In this document: one piece after another, positions 17,055 to 25,888 of the stretch
Layout of the letters: every line of letters begins with the position of its first letter
Position numbering within the stretch: the first letter of the stretch is position 1
Assembly (NCBI GenBank): GCA_934216615.1
Contig: CAKQCB010000004.1
Coordinates: 1 to 64,000 of the forward strand
DNA length: 64,000 bases
Direction: 5' to 3'
From: an uncultured Anaerolineae bacterium
GTDB lineage: Bacteria > Chloroflexota > Anaerolineae > Aggregatilineales > Phototrophicaceae
Program-made: the position numbers and the translations under genes
The notes under the pieces: generated by a model
Told to the model about the DNA's origin: nothing
The model's input: the letters and a program-made list of their open reading frames with translations, nothing else
Database searches by the model: none

Positions 17055-18452
17055 ATGAAAACGAATTTTTTACAGGTTTTTTTGATTGTTCTTCTTTTAG
17101 GGATGTCTTCTATATCATCTTTTTATACATCGGTTGATGCTCAAGATGCAGACCGTGATAGGGATGGGATTGCGGATCATGTCGATGCGTGTCCAGACCA
17201 AGCAGGGACGTTAGACTTGTTTGGATGCGCAAGCGCAGGCCAAGCGCCCGACCGCGATGGCGATAGCGTGCCTGATCTGTTTGATGCCTGCCCTGACCAA
17301 GCGGGCGATCCGCTTTTAAGTGGATGCGTGGACAGCGACGGCGATTTTGTCATTGACAGCATGGATGCTTGCCCCACCGAAGCGGGCGACCCACAATTAG
17401 GCGGATGTAACACGATCCTCGAAGTGGAATTACCGCTGGATCGTGAGGTTATCCATCCACAGAACGCGGGGACACTCCAAGAATATGCGCAAATGCGGTT
17501 GGTCGCACCCCGTTTTTCTGTTGGCGGAACACGGCTCGCGGTGCGCACAGGCGGTGAACTGTACACTTATGATTTAGCGCAACCGACGCTTCTACCTCAA
17601 CTGGCGCTGATCGTCGGCTCCAGTGGATACCCCGTCGCAATCAACCCACACGGGGATGAGGTCGCGACGATTCGTTTACCAGCCGATTATTCTACCCCGC
17701 CGTATGTACAGATCGATCATGCCGTCAGCGCCGAGATGCTCAACCGTTTACGAATGAGCGAAGATTTTAATGCGCCGATGGTGAGCGATATCGCTTATAG
17801 CCCTGCCAATTCCAGCCTGTTGGCGGTGGCTTATAACAGTGGGATGCTGAACGATCAGCCGACGTTATTGCAACTTTGGAGCGCTGACGGTTCCGCTCAG
17901 CTCCGTGATTTGTTCCATACCTCTGGCGTGTTCAACATGGCTTTCAGCGGGGATGGTCTGTACCTCGCCAGCACGATGATTGATAACGGTGCGTTTTATG
18001 GCGTGATATGGGAAACTGCGACGGGTGCGGAAATCACCCGTATCAACTTGACGAATACCATCACCCCGTTAGGCGTTCCGCTTGCCCTTAACCGTGATGG
18101 CTCTCAATTGGCGGTTGGCTTGCCTAATGGCGAATGGGTGGCGTATGCCATCACCCAAGGCACAGCCGTTGAAACATCGCGCGTCGCCTTATTCAATGAC
18201 CCTCAGAAAAGTATGACGGCGCTGGCGTATCATCCCAGTGATGATTTGCTGGCGATTGCATGGGGGACGGCTTCTTTAGGCACGCCGACTCATGAACTTT
18301 CATCTATCGTGTTGGTTGATACCGCGACCACTCAAGCCTTGATGCAACGAGAGGATGCGGTTGGCGCTGTGCATGATCTCGCGTTTAGCGCGGATGGCAC
18401 GTTGCTCATCAGCGCGGGGCAATCACAACTGCGCTTTTGGGGTGCGCCTTAA
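17055..18452 (+). CDS. Secreted protein with thrombospondin type 3 repeats and beta-propeller
   Basis: A signal peptide (residues 1-30) is followed by three calcium-binding thrombospondin type 3 repeats, each with a DxDxDxxxDxxDxCP pattern (DRDRDGIADHVDACPD, DRDGDSVPDLFDACPD, DSDGDFVIDSMDACP). The remaining 330 residues have WD40-like strand repeats (SPANSSLLAVAY, SGDGLYLAST, SADGTLLISAGQ). It is likely to be a cell-surface or secreted calcium-dependent binding protein. It is convergent with the next gene, 5 bp apart. Confidence 0.8.
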   Translation: MKTNFLQVFLIVLLLGMSSISSFYTSVDAQDADRDRDGIADHVDACPDQAGTLDLFGCASAGQAPDRDGDSVPDLFDACPDQAGDPLLSGCVDSDGDFVIDSMDACPTEAGDPQLGGCNTILEVELPLDREVIHPQNAGTLQEYAQMRLVAPRFSVGGTRLAVRTGGELYTYDLAQPTLLPQLALIVGSSGYPVAINPHGDEVATIRLPADYSTPPYVQIDHAVSAEMLNRLRMSEDFNAPMVSDIAYSPANSSLLAVAYNSGMLNDQPTLLQLWSADGSAQLRDLFHTSGVFNMAFSGDGLYLASTMIDNGAFYGVIWETATGAEITRINLTNTITPLGVPLALNRDGSQLAVGLPNGEWVAYAITQGTAVETSRVALFNDPQKSMTALAYHPSDDLLAIAWGTASLGTPTHELSSIVLVDTATTQALMQREDAVGAVHDLAFSADGTLLISAGQSQLRFWGAP

Positions 18453-18457
18453 GACTG

Positions 18458-19681
18458 TTACGGTCGCCCCACCGTATCATAGCCCGTGATGTTCCCAACT
18501 TGTGCCATGAATACGGGTTGGGTATTGGAGAAGCCTTCTAACGAAAGGCGATACAACCCGCGTGAGCCATCGGCGTTTTGGCGGACATGGGTTAAAAGTG
18601 TGCCATTCAGTTCCCAGTGCAGGAAAGTATAGGGCATCGCCAGCGGGGGCGTTGTGCCTTGCCCAAGCCATAAGGTTTCGGCGTTCGCTGTGCCTTGAGT
18701 GAAGTAATAACGGGTGGTTTCGTTCACCCATCCATACGCGCGGGGGATGCGCACGCCGGATGAAATCAAACGGCTTTGGGTGCCATCGGCATCCGCCACC
18801 ATCACCGACGCGCTTTGTGAGGACGTGTTCACGTCAGCCAAATAGATCAGCGAGCCGTTGGTTTCATTCCGTTCGGGCAGTCCATAGGGGGAACCACTCA
18901 CATAAGCGCGAACAGCAGGTTCACCCTGTAAAGGAACTCGCCATACGGTGATGTTACTTTCGCTGAGGTTCGGCACAGAAAGGCGCAGGCTCAGACCATC
19001 ACTTTCCCATTCCACACGCGGGTAAAGGGGCATCGTGTTTTCCGAAAGGGGTGGGGCCTCATAACGCATAGTCTTGACCACGACGCCCGTCGCGGTTTCG
19101 ACAATTTGAAGTTGCGCGTTACTTTCGCGTAAGCCTGCCGAAGTCACCGCCGCGTGCAACCCGTTGGGGCTGAGGGTGAACGCGCCCCCTCTAGGCGCTT
19201 CAAAAATCACCCGCAAGGTACGGTTAGGAAAATCGATCGCGTAGAGCGTATCTAACGCGGAGAACCCGCCCCAATCATAAATGGCAGAAGTGTTGAACAG
19301 AAGTAGGTTGGGGGTTGCCCAACGAAAGTCTTGGATGCGAATTTCGCCCCCGCTGTCATTGGAAAGGGTGTTGGTATTCACCAATTCATGATGTTCTGTC
19401 CCATCAAAGTTGACGACGAACAGCACATCCGCGTTTTGACCGTCGGCGCGGGTGAAGGCAATTCGGCTTGCGTCGGGGGAAAGCTGTAACTCACCTTCCC
19501 CGACATTCAGCAAAATACGACGCGCGCCGTTGCCATCCCCACGCCAGCCGTATAAATCCGCGCCATCGGCCCAGACGACAGTATAAGGCGGGGGGCTGTT
19601 GGGGTTGTTTTGTGTCGTGGCGGTAGGTCGGCAGGCGACGCACAGACACGCAAGGGCAAGCCCAAGCCATAATCTGATCAT
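18458..19681 (-). CDS. Lipoprotein-type secreted beta-propeller (TolB-like)
   Basis: The start chosen is the ATG at 19681, which overlaps the stop of the SH3 protein gene (ATGA) and gives a proper lipoprotein-type signal (LWLGLALACLCVAC) with a Pro/Asn-rich linker after the cysteine. The rest, about 380 residues, has repeated strands such as LYGWRGDGNGARRILL and LQLSPDASRIAFTRADG, typical of TolB/WD40-like six-bladed propellers. It is probably anchored outside the membrane, with an unknown ligand. Coupling to the SH3 gene suggests the two products act together on the cell envelope. Confidence 0.72.
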   Translation of the reverse strand: MIRLWLGLALACLCVACRPTATTQNNPNSPPPYTVVWADGADLYGWRGDGNGARRILLNVGEGELQLSPDASRIAFTRADGQNADVLFVVNFDGTEHHELVNTNTLSNDSGGEIRIQDFRWATPNLLLFNTSAIYDWGGFSALDTLYAIDFPNRTLRVIFEAPRGGAFTLSPNGLHAAVTSAGLRESNAQLQIVETATGVVVKTMRYEAPPLSENTMPLYPRVEWESDGLSLRLSVPNLSESNITVWRVPLQGEPAVRAYVSGSPYGLPERNETNGSLIYLADVNTSSQSASVMVADADGTQSRLISSGVRIPRAYGWVNETTRYYFTQGTANAETLWLGQGTTPPLAMPYTFLHWELNGTLLTHVRQNADGSRGLYRLSLEGFSNTQPVFMAQVGNITGYDTVGRP

Positions 19682-20112
19682 CGGGTTGGGCACCGTAAGG
19701 CACTTTGCAGAGGACACGTCCAAAGCAACGGGTCGATTTCGCGGGTCGCACGCGCAGGCATCAACCAATACCGACTCCAATCACCTGCCGCCAACCATCC
19801 CCGTTGACCGTTCCGCGTCTCCACCCGCCACCATGCCAGCCCGCCATTACAACTCGGGCCAGAGAGGATTGTGACCGCATGACCGCCATACAGTTGGTTT
19901 TCGATGCCGGTACTCACCGCAGGCAAGGATCGCAAATTCAACGGTCCTAGGTTGGGCGCGATCACGGCGGACATGCCCGCAGAAACCAGATTGCGCGGTG
20001 TGCCTGCACAGTGGGTTGTGGGCGAAGGTTGGGCGGTACTCACCCCTGCGATGGCAAGTATGATGAGCGCGAACAGCGGGAGCATCCCCCGCAAAAAAAG
20101 ACGACCTGACAT
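19678..20112 (-). CDS. Secreted bacterial SH3-domain protein
   Basis: A protein of about 144 residues with a signal peptide (LPLFALIILAIAGVSTA) and one SH3_3-type domain: LNLRSLPAVSTGIENQL, then GHAVTILSGPSCNGGLAWW and GQRGWLAAGDW. Such domains bind cell-wall peptides. ATG at 20112 is preferred because AGGTG lies 8 bp upstream; an in-frame ATG at 20139 has no ribosome site. The gene is coupled by an ATGA overlap to the lipoprotein gene downstream. Confidence 0.8.
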   Translation of the reverse strand: MSGRLFLRGMLPLFALIILAIAGVSTAQPSPTTHCAGTPRNLVSAGMSAVIAPNLGPLNLRSLPAVSTGIENQLYGGHAVTILSGPSCNGGLAWWRVETRNGQRGWLAAGDWSRYWLMPARATREIDPLLWTCPLQSALRCPTR

Positions 20113-20233
20113 GAAAAGTTCACCTGACTGGAAATTCATTCTAATCTATCGTCATTGTAACGCGCTTCGGGTTCTGTGTGACCGAACGTTCTCAGTACGC
20201 TGAACTGACGATCAGACTACGTTCAGCCGTAGC

Positions 20234-20881
20234 TTACGACTTTTCAGGTTGTACGGAATAAAAATCTTCACGCACTTTATTGTTCTGTGGGTCGGGGAAA
20301 TCGTAATGAAAAATGAGCGTGGTCAAGTTGACTTCTTCCTCACACTCAACCCCTAAGATCAAGTTTGCGAGGACGATATCCACCACCAACAGAAGCCGTG
20401 CGAAGTTGCTCAGTTGACCTTGAAACGCCGTGAATAACGTGGCGAAGACGCGCTCACGCAGGGCATCATCCACAATGCCACTGCCTGGCCAACGCGCACC
20501 CCAATTATCTTGGGAAATGCTCATCGACAAAATATGATGGCGAATGAGCAGTAATTCAGTGATTGCCGCTTTGCGGTCTTGCGCATCCACCAGACGCTCA
20601 CGAGAGCGGTAAGGCAGATTGGTGATCTGTTCGCAGATTTTGCCCGGTGGGGTGGTTTGGATAAGGTGAAGTAACGACTGGTTTTTAATGCCTAGCCCTT
20701 TAGCTAAGGCCAGCGCCCCCCGTTTGTAGTATTTCACCTTTTGCGGGTTGTCCGCATGGCGGTCGATGCGCCATACCAAAGATAAAAAGTCGCCGAAGTC
20801 GAGCGGTAGTTTAGGTGCATTATTCGGGCTGTAATCACTAATAATCTGTGTGATGTGCGACTGTTCGAAACGGCTTCTCAT
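20234..20881 (-). CDS. Unrecognised 215-residue protein
   Basis: A predicted soluble, largely helical protein that I do not recognise. There is no signal peptide or metal motif; one hydrophobic stretch (FARLLLVVDIVLANLILGV, about residues 158-176) could be buried or a single membrane segment. It lies 28 bp downstream of the GT2 gene on the same strand and may be co-transcribed with it. The base composition matches the chromosomal neighbours. Confidence 0.65.
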   Translation of the reverse strand: MRSRFEQSHITQIISDYSPNNAPKLPLDFGDFLSLVWRIDRHADNPQKVKYYKRGALALAKGLGIKNQSLLHLIQTTPPGKICEQITNLPYRSRERLVDAQDRKAAITELLLIRHHILSMSISQDNWGARWPGSGIVDDALRERVFATLFTAFQGQLSNFARLLLVVDIVLANLILGVECEEEVNLTTLIFHYDFPDPQNNKVREDFYSVQPEKS

Positions 20882-20909
20882 GAGTTACCTAACGCAAAGC
20901 GGCAAAATG

Positions 20910-21686
20910 TTATACGGAGTTGTTATAAGAGGTGAGACGTCGCATGGATGGGTTGAGGCCACTGTGACGTGCGCGTACCTGCCATACTCTAAGCGCTGCT
21001 TCTAGCTGAATCCGCAAATCCATTTTGGATTGTCCACGTTTGCGGTCGGGAAAGTAGATCGGGACTTCCGTCAGTTTGTAGCCTAGACGATAGGCGGCGT
21101 ATACCATTTCCACTTGAAAGACATAGCCACTGGCGCGAATCCGCTCTAAATCTAAGCCAATGAGCGTGTCACGCTTCCAAATGCGAAAGCCCCCGGTAGC
21201 ATCGGCAATTGGAAGTCCCAACAGCACGCGGACATAAATGCCGTTAGCGAAGCGACTGAGCAGTTTACGGTAGAAACTCCACGTTTCATCAACACCGCCC
21301 CCTTTGGTGAAGCGTGAGCCTAACACAAGGTCATACCCATTGTTGATCTTTTCCAGCAGGACGGGGACGTATTTTGGATCATGCGAAAAGTCACAATCCA
21401 TTTGCACGATCAAGTCCGCGCCTAATGACAGGACGTGTTTGAACCCCGCGATATAAGCAGGGCCTAAACCGTTTTTCTCTTGTCGGTGCAAGACATGAAT
21501 TTGTTCAGGGTAGAGCGCTACAAGATCATCGGCAATCGCCCCTGTGCCGTCAGGGGAGTTGTCGTCCACGACTAAAATATGCATCTGGGGTAAGTTGAGG
21601 GCTTGCAGCGCAGTCACCATCAGAGGCAAATTTTCTTTTTCGTTATAGGTCGGTATAACGATGAATAACTTTGGCGCGTCGGACAT
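20910..21686 (-). CDS. Polyprenol-phosphate mannosyltransferase-like GT2
   Basis: A 258-residue family-2 glycosyltransferase without C-terminal membrane helices, like the soluble dolichol-phosphate-mannose synthases. IVIPTYNEKENLP opens the domain, VVDDNSPDGTG is the nucleotide-binding segment, QMDCDFSHDP supplies the DxD-type metal site and GSRFTKGGGV follows as in DPM1. It would transfer mannose (or another hexose) from GDP to a lipid carrier at the inner membrane face. ATG at 21686 is used since the upstream extension has no family similarity. Confidence 0.87.
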   Translation of the reverse strand: MSDAPKLFIVIPTYNEKENLPLMVTALQALNLPQMHILVVDDNSPDGTGAIADDLVALYPEQIHVLHRQEKNGLGPAYIAGFKHVLSLGADLIVQMDCDFSHDPKYVPVLLEKINNGYDLVLGSRFTKGGGVDETWSFYRKLLSRFANGIYVRVLLGLPIADATGGFRIWKRDTLIGLDLERIRASGYVFQVEMVYAAYRLGYKLTEVPIYFPDRKRGQSKMDLRIQLEAALRVWQVRARHSGLNPSMRRLTSYNNSV

Positions 21687-21913
21687 AAAATCTCGCTTGT
21701 TTATACAAAAACTGATGTAGGATACCAATACTCCTTCATCATCATCTTATGACTTATAGTCTAACAATAGCCCCAATTTGGTGTTCTGGTCAAAAAGAAT
21801 TTGTCAGAAGAAATATATTTTATTCCGCAGGAAAGGACTCGGAGATTTTACGAACAGGAAACATCGACATTGTGATGTCGAAGCGCGACGTTCAAAGCCC
21901 CTCCTTTTGCGCG

Positions 21914-22303
21914 TCAAGTGGATTTTTCATCCACAGCATCAACCAACTCAAAGGTGAGCACCCACACTTGCGCCGCCAGATTCGCTTCCCCATGAATCAT
22001 CTTCCACGATTCGAGGAATTCTTCCCGCGTTTGATAACCCTCTTTCATCGCTTCCTGCTTCGAGATGTCCGACGCTTTTTGGGCGTCGATTGCCTTTAAG
22101 CGAATGGATGCGATGGCTTTATGCCCGCGTCCCGTTTGAACGGCGTAAGTCTTTCCTACGCGCCATTTCTCGCGTCCGTTCCCATGCACCGCCTGAATTT
22201 GATTCAAGTCGTCTTGAACAGCGACATCGCCTTCTTTCATTAAACGGCGGGTTTGCGTCTTTTGACCCTTAAGGACAGTTGTGAAGGTGTATTGGAATAT
22301 CAT
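21914..22303 (-). CDS. Stand-alone ASCH-domain protein
   Basis: A 129-residue protein that starts with the FTTVLKGQKTQTRRL signature of ASCH domains and has a WRVGKTYAVQTGRG strand, then the IRLKAIDAQKASDISKQEAMKEGY segment and a final WVLTFELV strand. ASCH proteins bind RNA or act on modified nucleosides. It is an isolated gene in the chromosomal part; a second ASCH domain occurs in the defence operon at 49776 but with a different subtype signature. Confidence 0.78.
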   Translation of the reverse strand: MIFQYTFTTVLKGQKTQTRRLMKEGDVAVQDDLNQIQAVHGNGREKWRVGKTYAVQTGRGHKAIASIRLKAIDAQKASDISKQEAMKEGYQTREEFLESWKMIHGEANLAAQVWVLTFELVDAVDEKST

Positions 22304-22359
22304 GTGCGTTCGACTTTTGATCTGAACTTACATGCCTATCATAAGCCCAAATGCACACC

Positions 22360-24207
22360 CTACTCAACTGTTACCGATTTTGCGAGGTTGCGGGGTTGAT
22401 CGACATCCGCCCCTAATTCCAGCGCAATATAATAGGCCAAAAGCTGAAGCGAAAGCACGCTCACCACAGGGCTTAATAGTTCCGGCGTTTCAGGCACGTA
22501 GATCACATGGTCGGCTTTGCTGGCGATGAATGTATCCCCTTCGGTAGCGATAGCGATCACCCGCCCGCCCCGCGCATTGGCCTGCTCAATTTGGCTGATC
22601 ATCTTTTCGTATAACGCATCTTTGAGCGCAATCGCAACTACGGGCATCTGATCGTCAATCAGCGCGATGGGGCCGTGTTTCATCTCACCTGCGGGGTAGC
22701 CTTCCGCATGAATGTAGCTGATCTCTTTCAGTTTCAACGCCCCTTCCAGCGCGACGGGGTAATTTAATCCACGCCCTAAGTACAGGAAGTCGGAATAATG
22801 CTTGACGGCGTTCGCCAACTCGCGGATAGCGCCGTCATTTTCTAACGTGCGTCCGACCAAATCCGGCAGGCGGACAAGGTCTTGGACATAGGTTGACCGC
22901 TGTTCAGGGCTGAGAGTGCCCCGCAGTTGCGCTAGATACAACGCCAACAGATATTGATCGACCACGCTGGCGGTGAAGGCTTTGGTCGAAGCCACGCCGA
23001 TTTCAGGGCCAGCGTTCATCAAAATATGCCCATGAGCGACGCGCATGGCTTGGCTACCAATCGCGTTGACAATGCTCCAAATCAGCGCGTTGTTTTTCTG
23101 TGCTTCTTCTAAAGCGGCCAGCGTATCCACTGTTTCGCCACTTTGGGTGATGGCTAAAACGGCGGTAGCGTCATCAATAATCGGGTCACGGTAGCGGTAT
23201 TCGCTCGCATAATCGACTTCTACCGGCAGACGCGCCAAGCGTTCGATATAAAATTTACCGATCAAGCCACTATAAAAACTGGTTCCGCAAGCAGTGATGA
23301 CCATCCGCGTCAGCGATTGGGCGCGTTCAGCGGTTAATTTCAGGGAAGGAAGCAAAATTTCGCTCGTTGCAAAATCCACCCGCCCGCGAATCGTATCGGT
23401 CAAGCTACGACCTTGCTCAAAAATTTCTTTTTGCATGAAATGTTTGTACTCGCCTTTGACGGCGCTCACAGGGTCCCATGCAATTTGATGTACTTGTGTG
23501 GGAACGGGATCACCCTCCAGCGTTTGCAGGGTGAAATTTTTCGCGGTGACGGTTGCCATCTGCCCATTTTCAAGGAAGATCATTTGGCGAGTGTGTTCGA
23601 GAATTGCGGGGATGTCAGACGCAATGTAGTTTTCACCATCGCCTAACCCAATTGCCACCCCGCCCGCGTTGCCAATCCGCACAGCCACAACACGATCAGC
23701 CTGTAGGGTGTGCATCGCGACGATGGCATGCGCGCCCCGTAATAATTTCACGGTTTGTCGCGTGGCTTCGGTGATGTCGCCTTGTGCGCCGTTACTCGCA
23801 AAACGGGCGATTAACTGCACAATCACTTCCGTATCGGTATCAGATTTAAATTCAACACCTTCGGCTTGAAGTTCTTCGCGCAGTTCCAAATAATTTTCAA
23901 CGATGCCATTGTGGACAACCACATACTGCCCATCCATGCTGACGTGCGGGTGAGCGTTGCGTTCGGCAGGCGCTCCATGCGTTGCCCAACGAGTATGCCC
24001 AATGCCGATGTTCCCCGTCAGCGGTTCTTGCGCTAAACGACTGCGCAGGTTGCTCAGTTTGCCGACGTCGCGCCGTACATCAATTGTTGCCTCTTTGAGG
24101 ACGGCAATCCCCGCCGAATCGTACCCACGATACTCCAGCTTGCTCAAGCCTTCTAGGATGATTGACGCGGCATCTTCCGCACCGACATAGCCCACAATTC
24201 CACACAT
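22360..24207 (-). CDS. glmS: Glutamine--fructose-6-phosphate aminotransferase (isomerizing)
   Basis: Makes glucosamine-6-phosphate from fructose-6-phosphate and glutamine, the entry to UDP-GlcNAc and the cell wall. The ATG at 24207 puts Cys directly after Met (MCGIVGYVG), which is the glutaminase nucleophile, and AGGAG lies 8 bp upstream; an in-frame GTG 6 bp earlier is rejected for that reason. The GATase domain is followed by two SIS domains (TACGTSFYSG, ITQSGETVDT and LGRGLNYPVALEGALKLKE) and the usual C-terminal LAKSVTVE. Full length. Confidence 0.97.
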   Translation of the reverse strand: MCGIVGYVGAEDAASIILEGLSKLEYRGYDSAGIAVLKEATIDVRRDVGKLSNLRSRLAQEPLTGNIGIGHTRWATHGAPAERNAHPHVSMDGQYVVVHNGIVENYLELREELQAEGVEFKSDTDTEVIVQLIARFASNGAQGDITEATRQTVKLLRGAHAIVAMHTLQADRVVAVRIGNAGGVAIGLGDGENYIASDIPAILEHTRQMIFLENGQMATVTAKNFTLQTLEGDPVPTQVHQIAWDPVSAVKGEYKHFMQKEIFEQGRSLTDTIRGRVDFATSEILLPSLKLTAERAQSLTRMVITACGTSFYSGLIGKFYIERLARLPVEVDYASEYRYRDPIIDDATAVLAITQSGETVDTLAALEEAQKNNALIWSIVNAIGSQAMRVAHGHILMNAGPEIGVASTKAFTASVVDQYLLALYLAQLRGTLSPEQRSTYVQDLVRLPDLVGRTLENDGAIRELANAVKHYSDFLYLGRGLNYPVALEGALKLKEISYIHAEGYPAGEMKHGPIALIDDQMPVVAIALKDALYEKMISQIEQANARGGRVIAIATEGDTFIASKADHVIYVPETPELLSPVVSVLSLQLLAYYIALELGADVDQPRNLAKSVTVE

Positions 24208-24363
24208 GTGCACAACTCCTCAAACGCGAAGGTTCATTTCGAAACGCTCGCAATCGTATGTTCATTCGCATCGTAACCATTCCATGAGCGTTCATTTTAA
24301 TGGATGTTCACATCCAATATGGTATTTTCATAAGAAAATGATCTATTAAAAACTTTTATAAAG

Positions 24364-24369
24364 TATAAT
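24364..24369 (+). promoter_or_regulatory. -10 box upstream of the GNAT gene
   Basis: A perfect TATAAT lies in an AT-rich stretch 42 bp before the GNAT start. No convincing -35 box is seen at 16-18 bp, so this is a weak call. Confidence 0.4.
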
Positions 24370-24411
24370 TACCTTTAGAAAACCTGATATCAAACTGTGA
24401 GAAACTTGATC

Positions 24412-25005
24412 ATGTTAGGGAATGAACTTCTTCAAGGCGAAAAAGTCTATTTATCGCGCCCGACCAATGATGACATGCGGATGTTTGCCGAATGGTCTAA
24501 TGACATCGAATATTATCGGTTGCTACGGCGGGGCATGGTGTATCCGGACTCGGCTGAAGACACGCAGGCATGGATCAACGACGCCATTCGCAAAGAAGAA
24601 TTGATCCCGTTTAGCGTCCGCACGTTAGATAAAGATCAGTTGGTCGGCATGATCGCGATCAAAGATATCGTATGGCAAGCGCGTCATTGTAGTTTTTTTG
24701 TGGGGATCGGCCGACAGCCGGATCGTCGCATGGGCTATGGAACGGATGCCGTCCGCATTTTGCTGAAATATATCTTCCTTGAAATGAACCTGAACCGCGT
24801 TGGCCTCGACGTGATGGATTATAACGTCAATGCCCAGCGGGTGTATGCGGGCATGGGCTTCCAACATGAAGGCACGCTCCGCGCATACAGCTATCGCGAT
24901 GGCGTGTATTACGACATGCACATCATGGGGATGCTGCGCTCAGAATGGGAAAAGATCAGCGGCTTCCCGCCGATTCGTTATGGGGACGAGGGATTAGAGG
25001 CGTAG
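24412..25005 (+). CDS. GNAT acetyltransferase, RimJ/RimL-like
   Basis: A protein of about 197 residues of the GNAT fold: LSRPTNDDMRMFAEWSND at the start, FFVGIGRQPDRRMGYGTDA as the acetyl-CoA-binding motif A (R/QxxGxG/A-type) and NLNRVGLDVMDYNVNAQRVY.GMGF as motif B, typical of RimJ/RimL and SpeG-like enzymes that acetylate protein N-termini, amino acids or polyamines. The ATG at 24412 is preferred over an in-frame GTG at 24397; neither has a strong ribosome site. It is the last clearly chromosomal gene before the repeat cluster. Confidence 0.82.
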   Translation: MLGNELLQGEKVYLSRPTNDDMRMFAEWSNDIEYYRLLRRGMVYPDSAEDTQAWINDAIRKEELIPFSVRTLDKDQLVGMIAIKDIVWQARHCSFFVGIGRQPDRRMGYGTDAVRILLKYIFLEMNLNRVGLDVMDYNVNAQRVYAGMGFQHEGTLRAYSYRDGVYYDMHIMGMLRSEWEKISGFPPIRYGDEGLEA

Positions 25006-25021
25006 CGAGAGGTAAGTGTAC

Positions 25022-25080
25022 GTCACCTGTTGCGCTGAGCGAGGCAGGTTAAATTTTGTGGGCAAGGCGATCTTGCCCGT
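25022..25080. repeat. Partial copy of the palindromic intergenic repeat (copy B)
   Basis: A degenerate fragment containing the CACCTG...GGCAGGTT start and the GGGCAAGG..CTTGCCC inner palindrome, but lacking the right-hand half. It lies immediately before a full copy. Confidence 0.6.
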
Positions 25081-25088
25081 TTTAAATA

Positions 25089-25269
25089 CACCTCACCTGC
25101 TTCGCTACGCTTAGCCGTCCTCTCCGTGGGGAGAGGACAAGGGACGCGGACAGGTCAGGTTATGTTTTGTGGGCAAGGCACCGACTTGCCCCTACAAAAT
25201 CCTCTTATGTAACGTGATTGTTCCCGCCCTCTCCCCACGGAGAGGGCACGACCCCGTCGGGGTGAGGTG
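25089..25269. repeat. Palindromic intergenic repeat (copy C)
   Basis: A full unit with perfect 9-bp inverted ends, CACCTCACC (25089-25097) and GGTGAGGTG (25261-25269), and the same inner palindromes as copies A and D (CCTCTCCGTGGGGAGAGG and CCCTCTCCCCACGGAGAGGG). Confidence 0.85.
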
Positions 25270-25313
25270 CCCTTCAAAAAATCACAATCACCGTAGGGAC
25301 ACCCGTTTTAAAA

Positions 25314-25506
25314 CACCTCACCTGCTTCGCTGATGCTCAGCCGTCCTCTCCATGGGGAGAGGACAAAAGACGTGAACAGGACAAGTTATGTTTCGTGGAC
25401 AGGGCAAGTCGATGACTTGCCCCTACAAACTCCGCATGTATAACATGATCTTTCCCGCCCTCTCCCCACGGAGAGGGCACGATAGCGTTGCTATCGGGGT
25501 GAGGTA
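25314..25506. repeat. Palindromic intergenic repeat (copy D)
   Basis: A full unit from CACCTCACC (25314) to GGTGAGGTA (25506), with CGATAGCGTTGCTATCG near the right end exactly as in copy A. A 44-bp spacer separates it from copy C. Confidence 0.85.
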
Positions 25507-25888
25507 TCCCTCAACGCAAAAACGACCCTGCGGGCCATCACGTCATAAATTTCAACTGAATTCAAAAAGGGATAAAAAACAAGGGGATGTGACAATCTTC
25601 AATGTGGGCATTATAAGACTCAATCCGAACAATCCGTTAGCCTGAACCTCAAAACGAAATTCCTCAAATTTATCGCCTTTCCTCAATTCGTCAACATGGA
25701 ACGCTTCTCGAACCGAGTCTAGCTTTGGCTTTGCGGTGATTGGGAGAGACTGAACCTCTCCCCAACCACCTTGAAGGCTCGCTGCTCTCGCCAGCAAGAC
25801 TCCCGTAGGACAGTCTAACACGCTTCCGCGAAGTCCTTGCCAGCACAGCGATTTTTAATCGGTTTGTTGAGTGAAAGAGGAAATGGCA
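25507..25888. other. Non-coding gap before parA; probable border of the outer element
   Basis: I see no convincing gene in these 380 bp. Style changes here from the chromosomal repeat cluster to plasmid-like genes, so a boundary of the outer element may lie in this stretch. No tRNA and no clear direct repeat that could be an attachment site was found. Confidence 0.3.

Noticed and set aside
25022..25506. A CRISPR array
   Set aside because: The repeats are about 180-190 bp palindromic units with no short regular repeat-spacer pattern, and no cas gene is present.
25507..25888. A tRNA gene as integration site of the outer element
   Set aside because: No T-loop GTTCRA sequence with matching acceptor stem was found in this gap.
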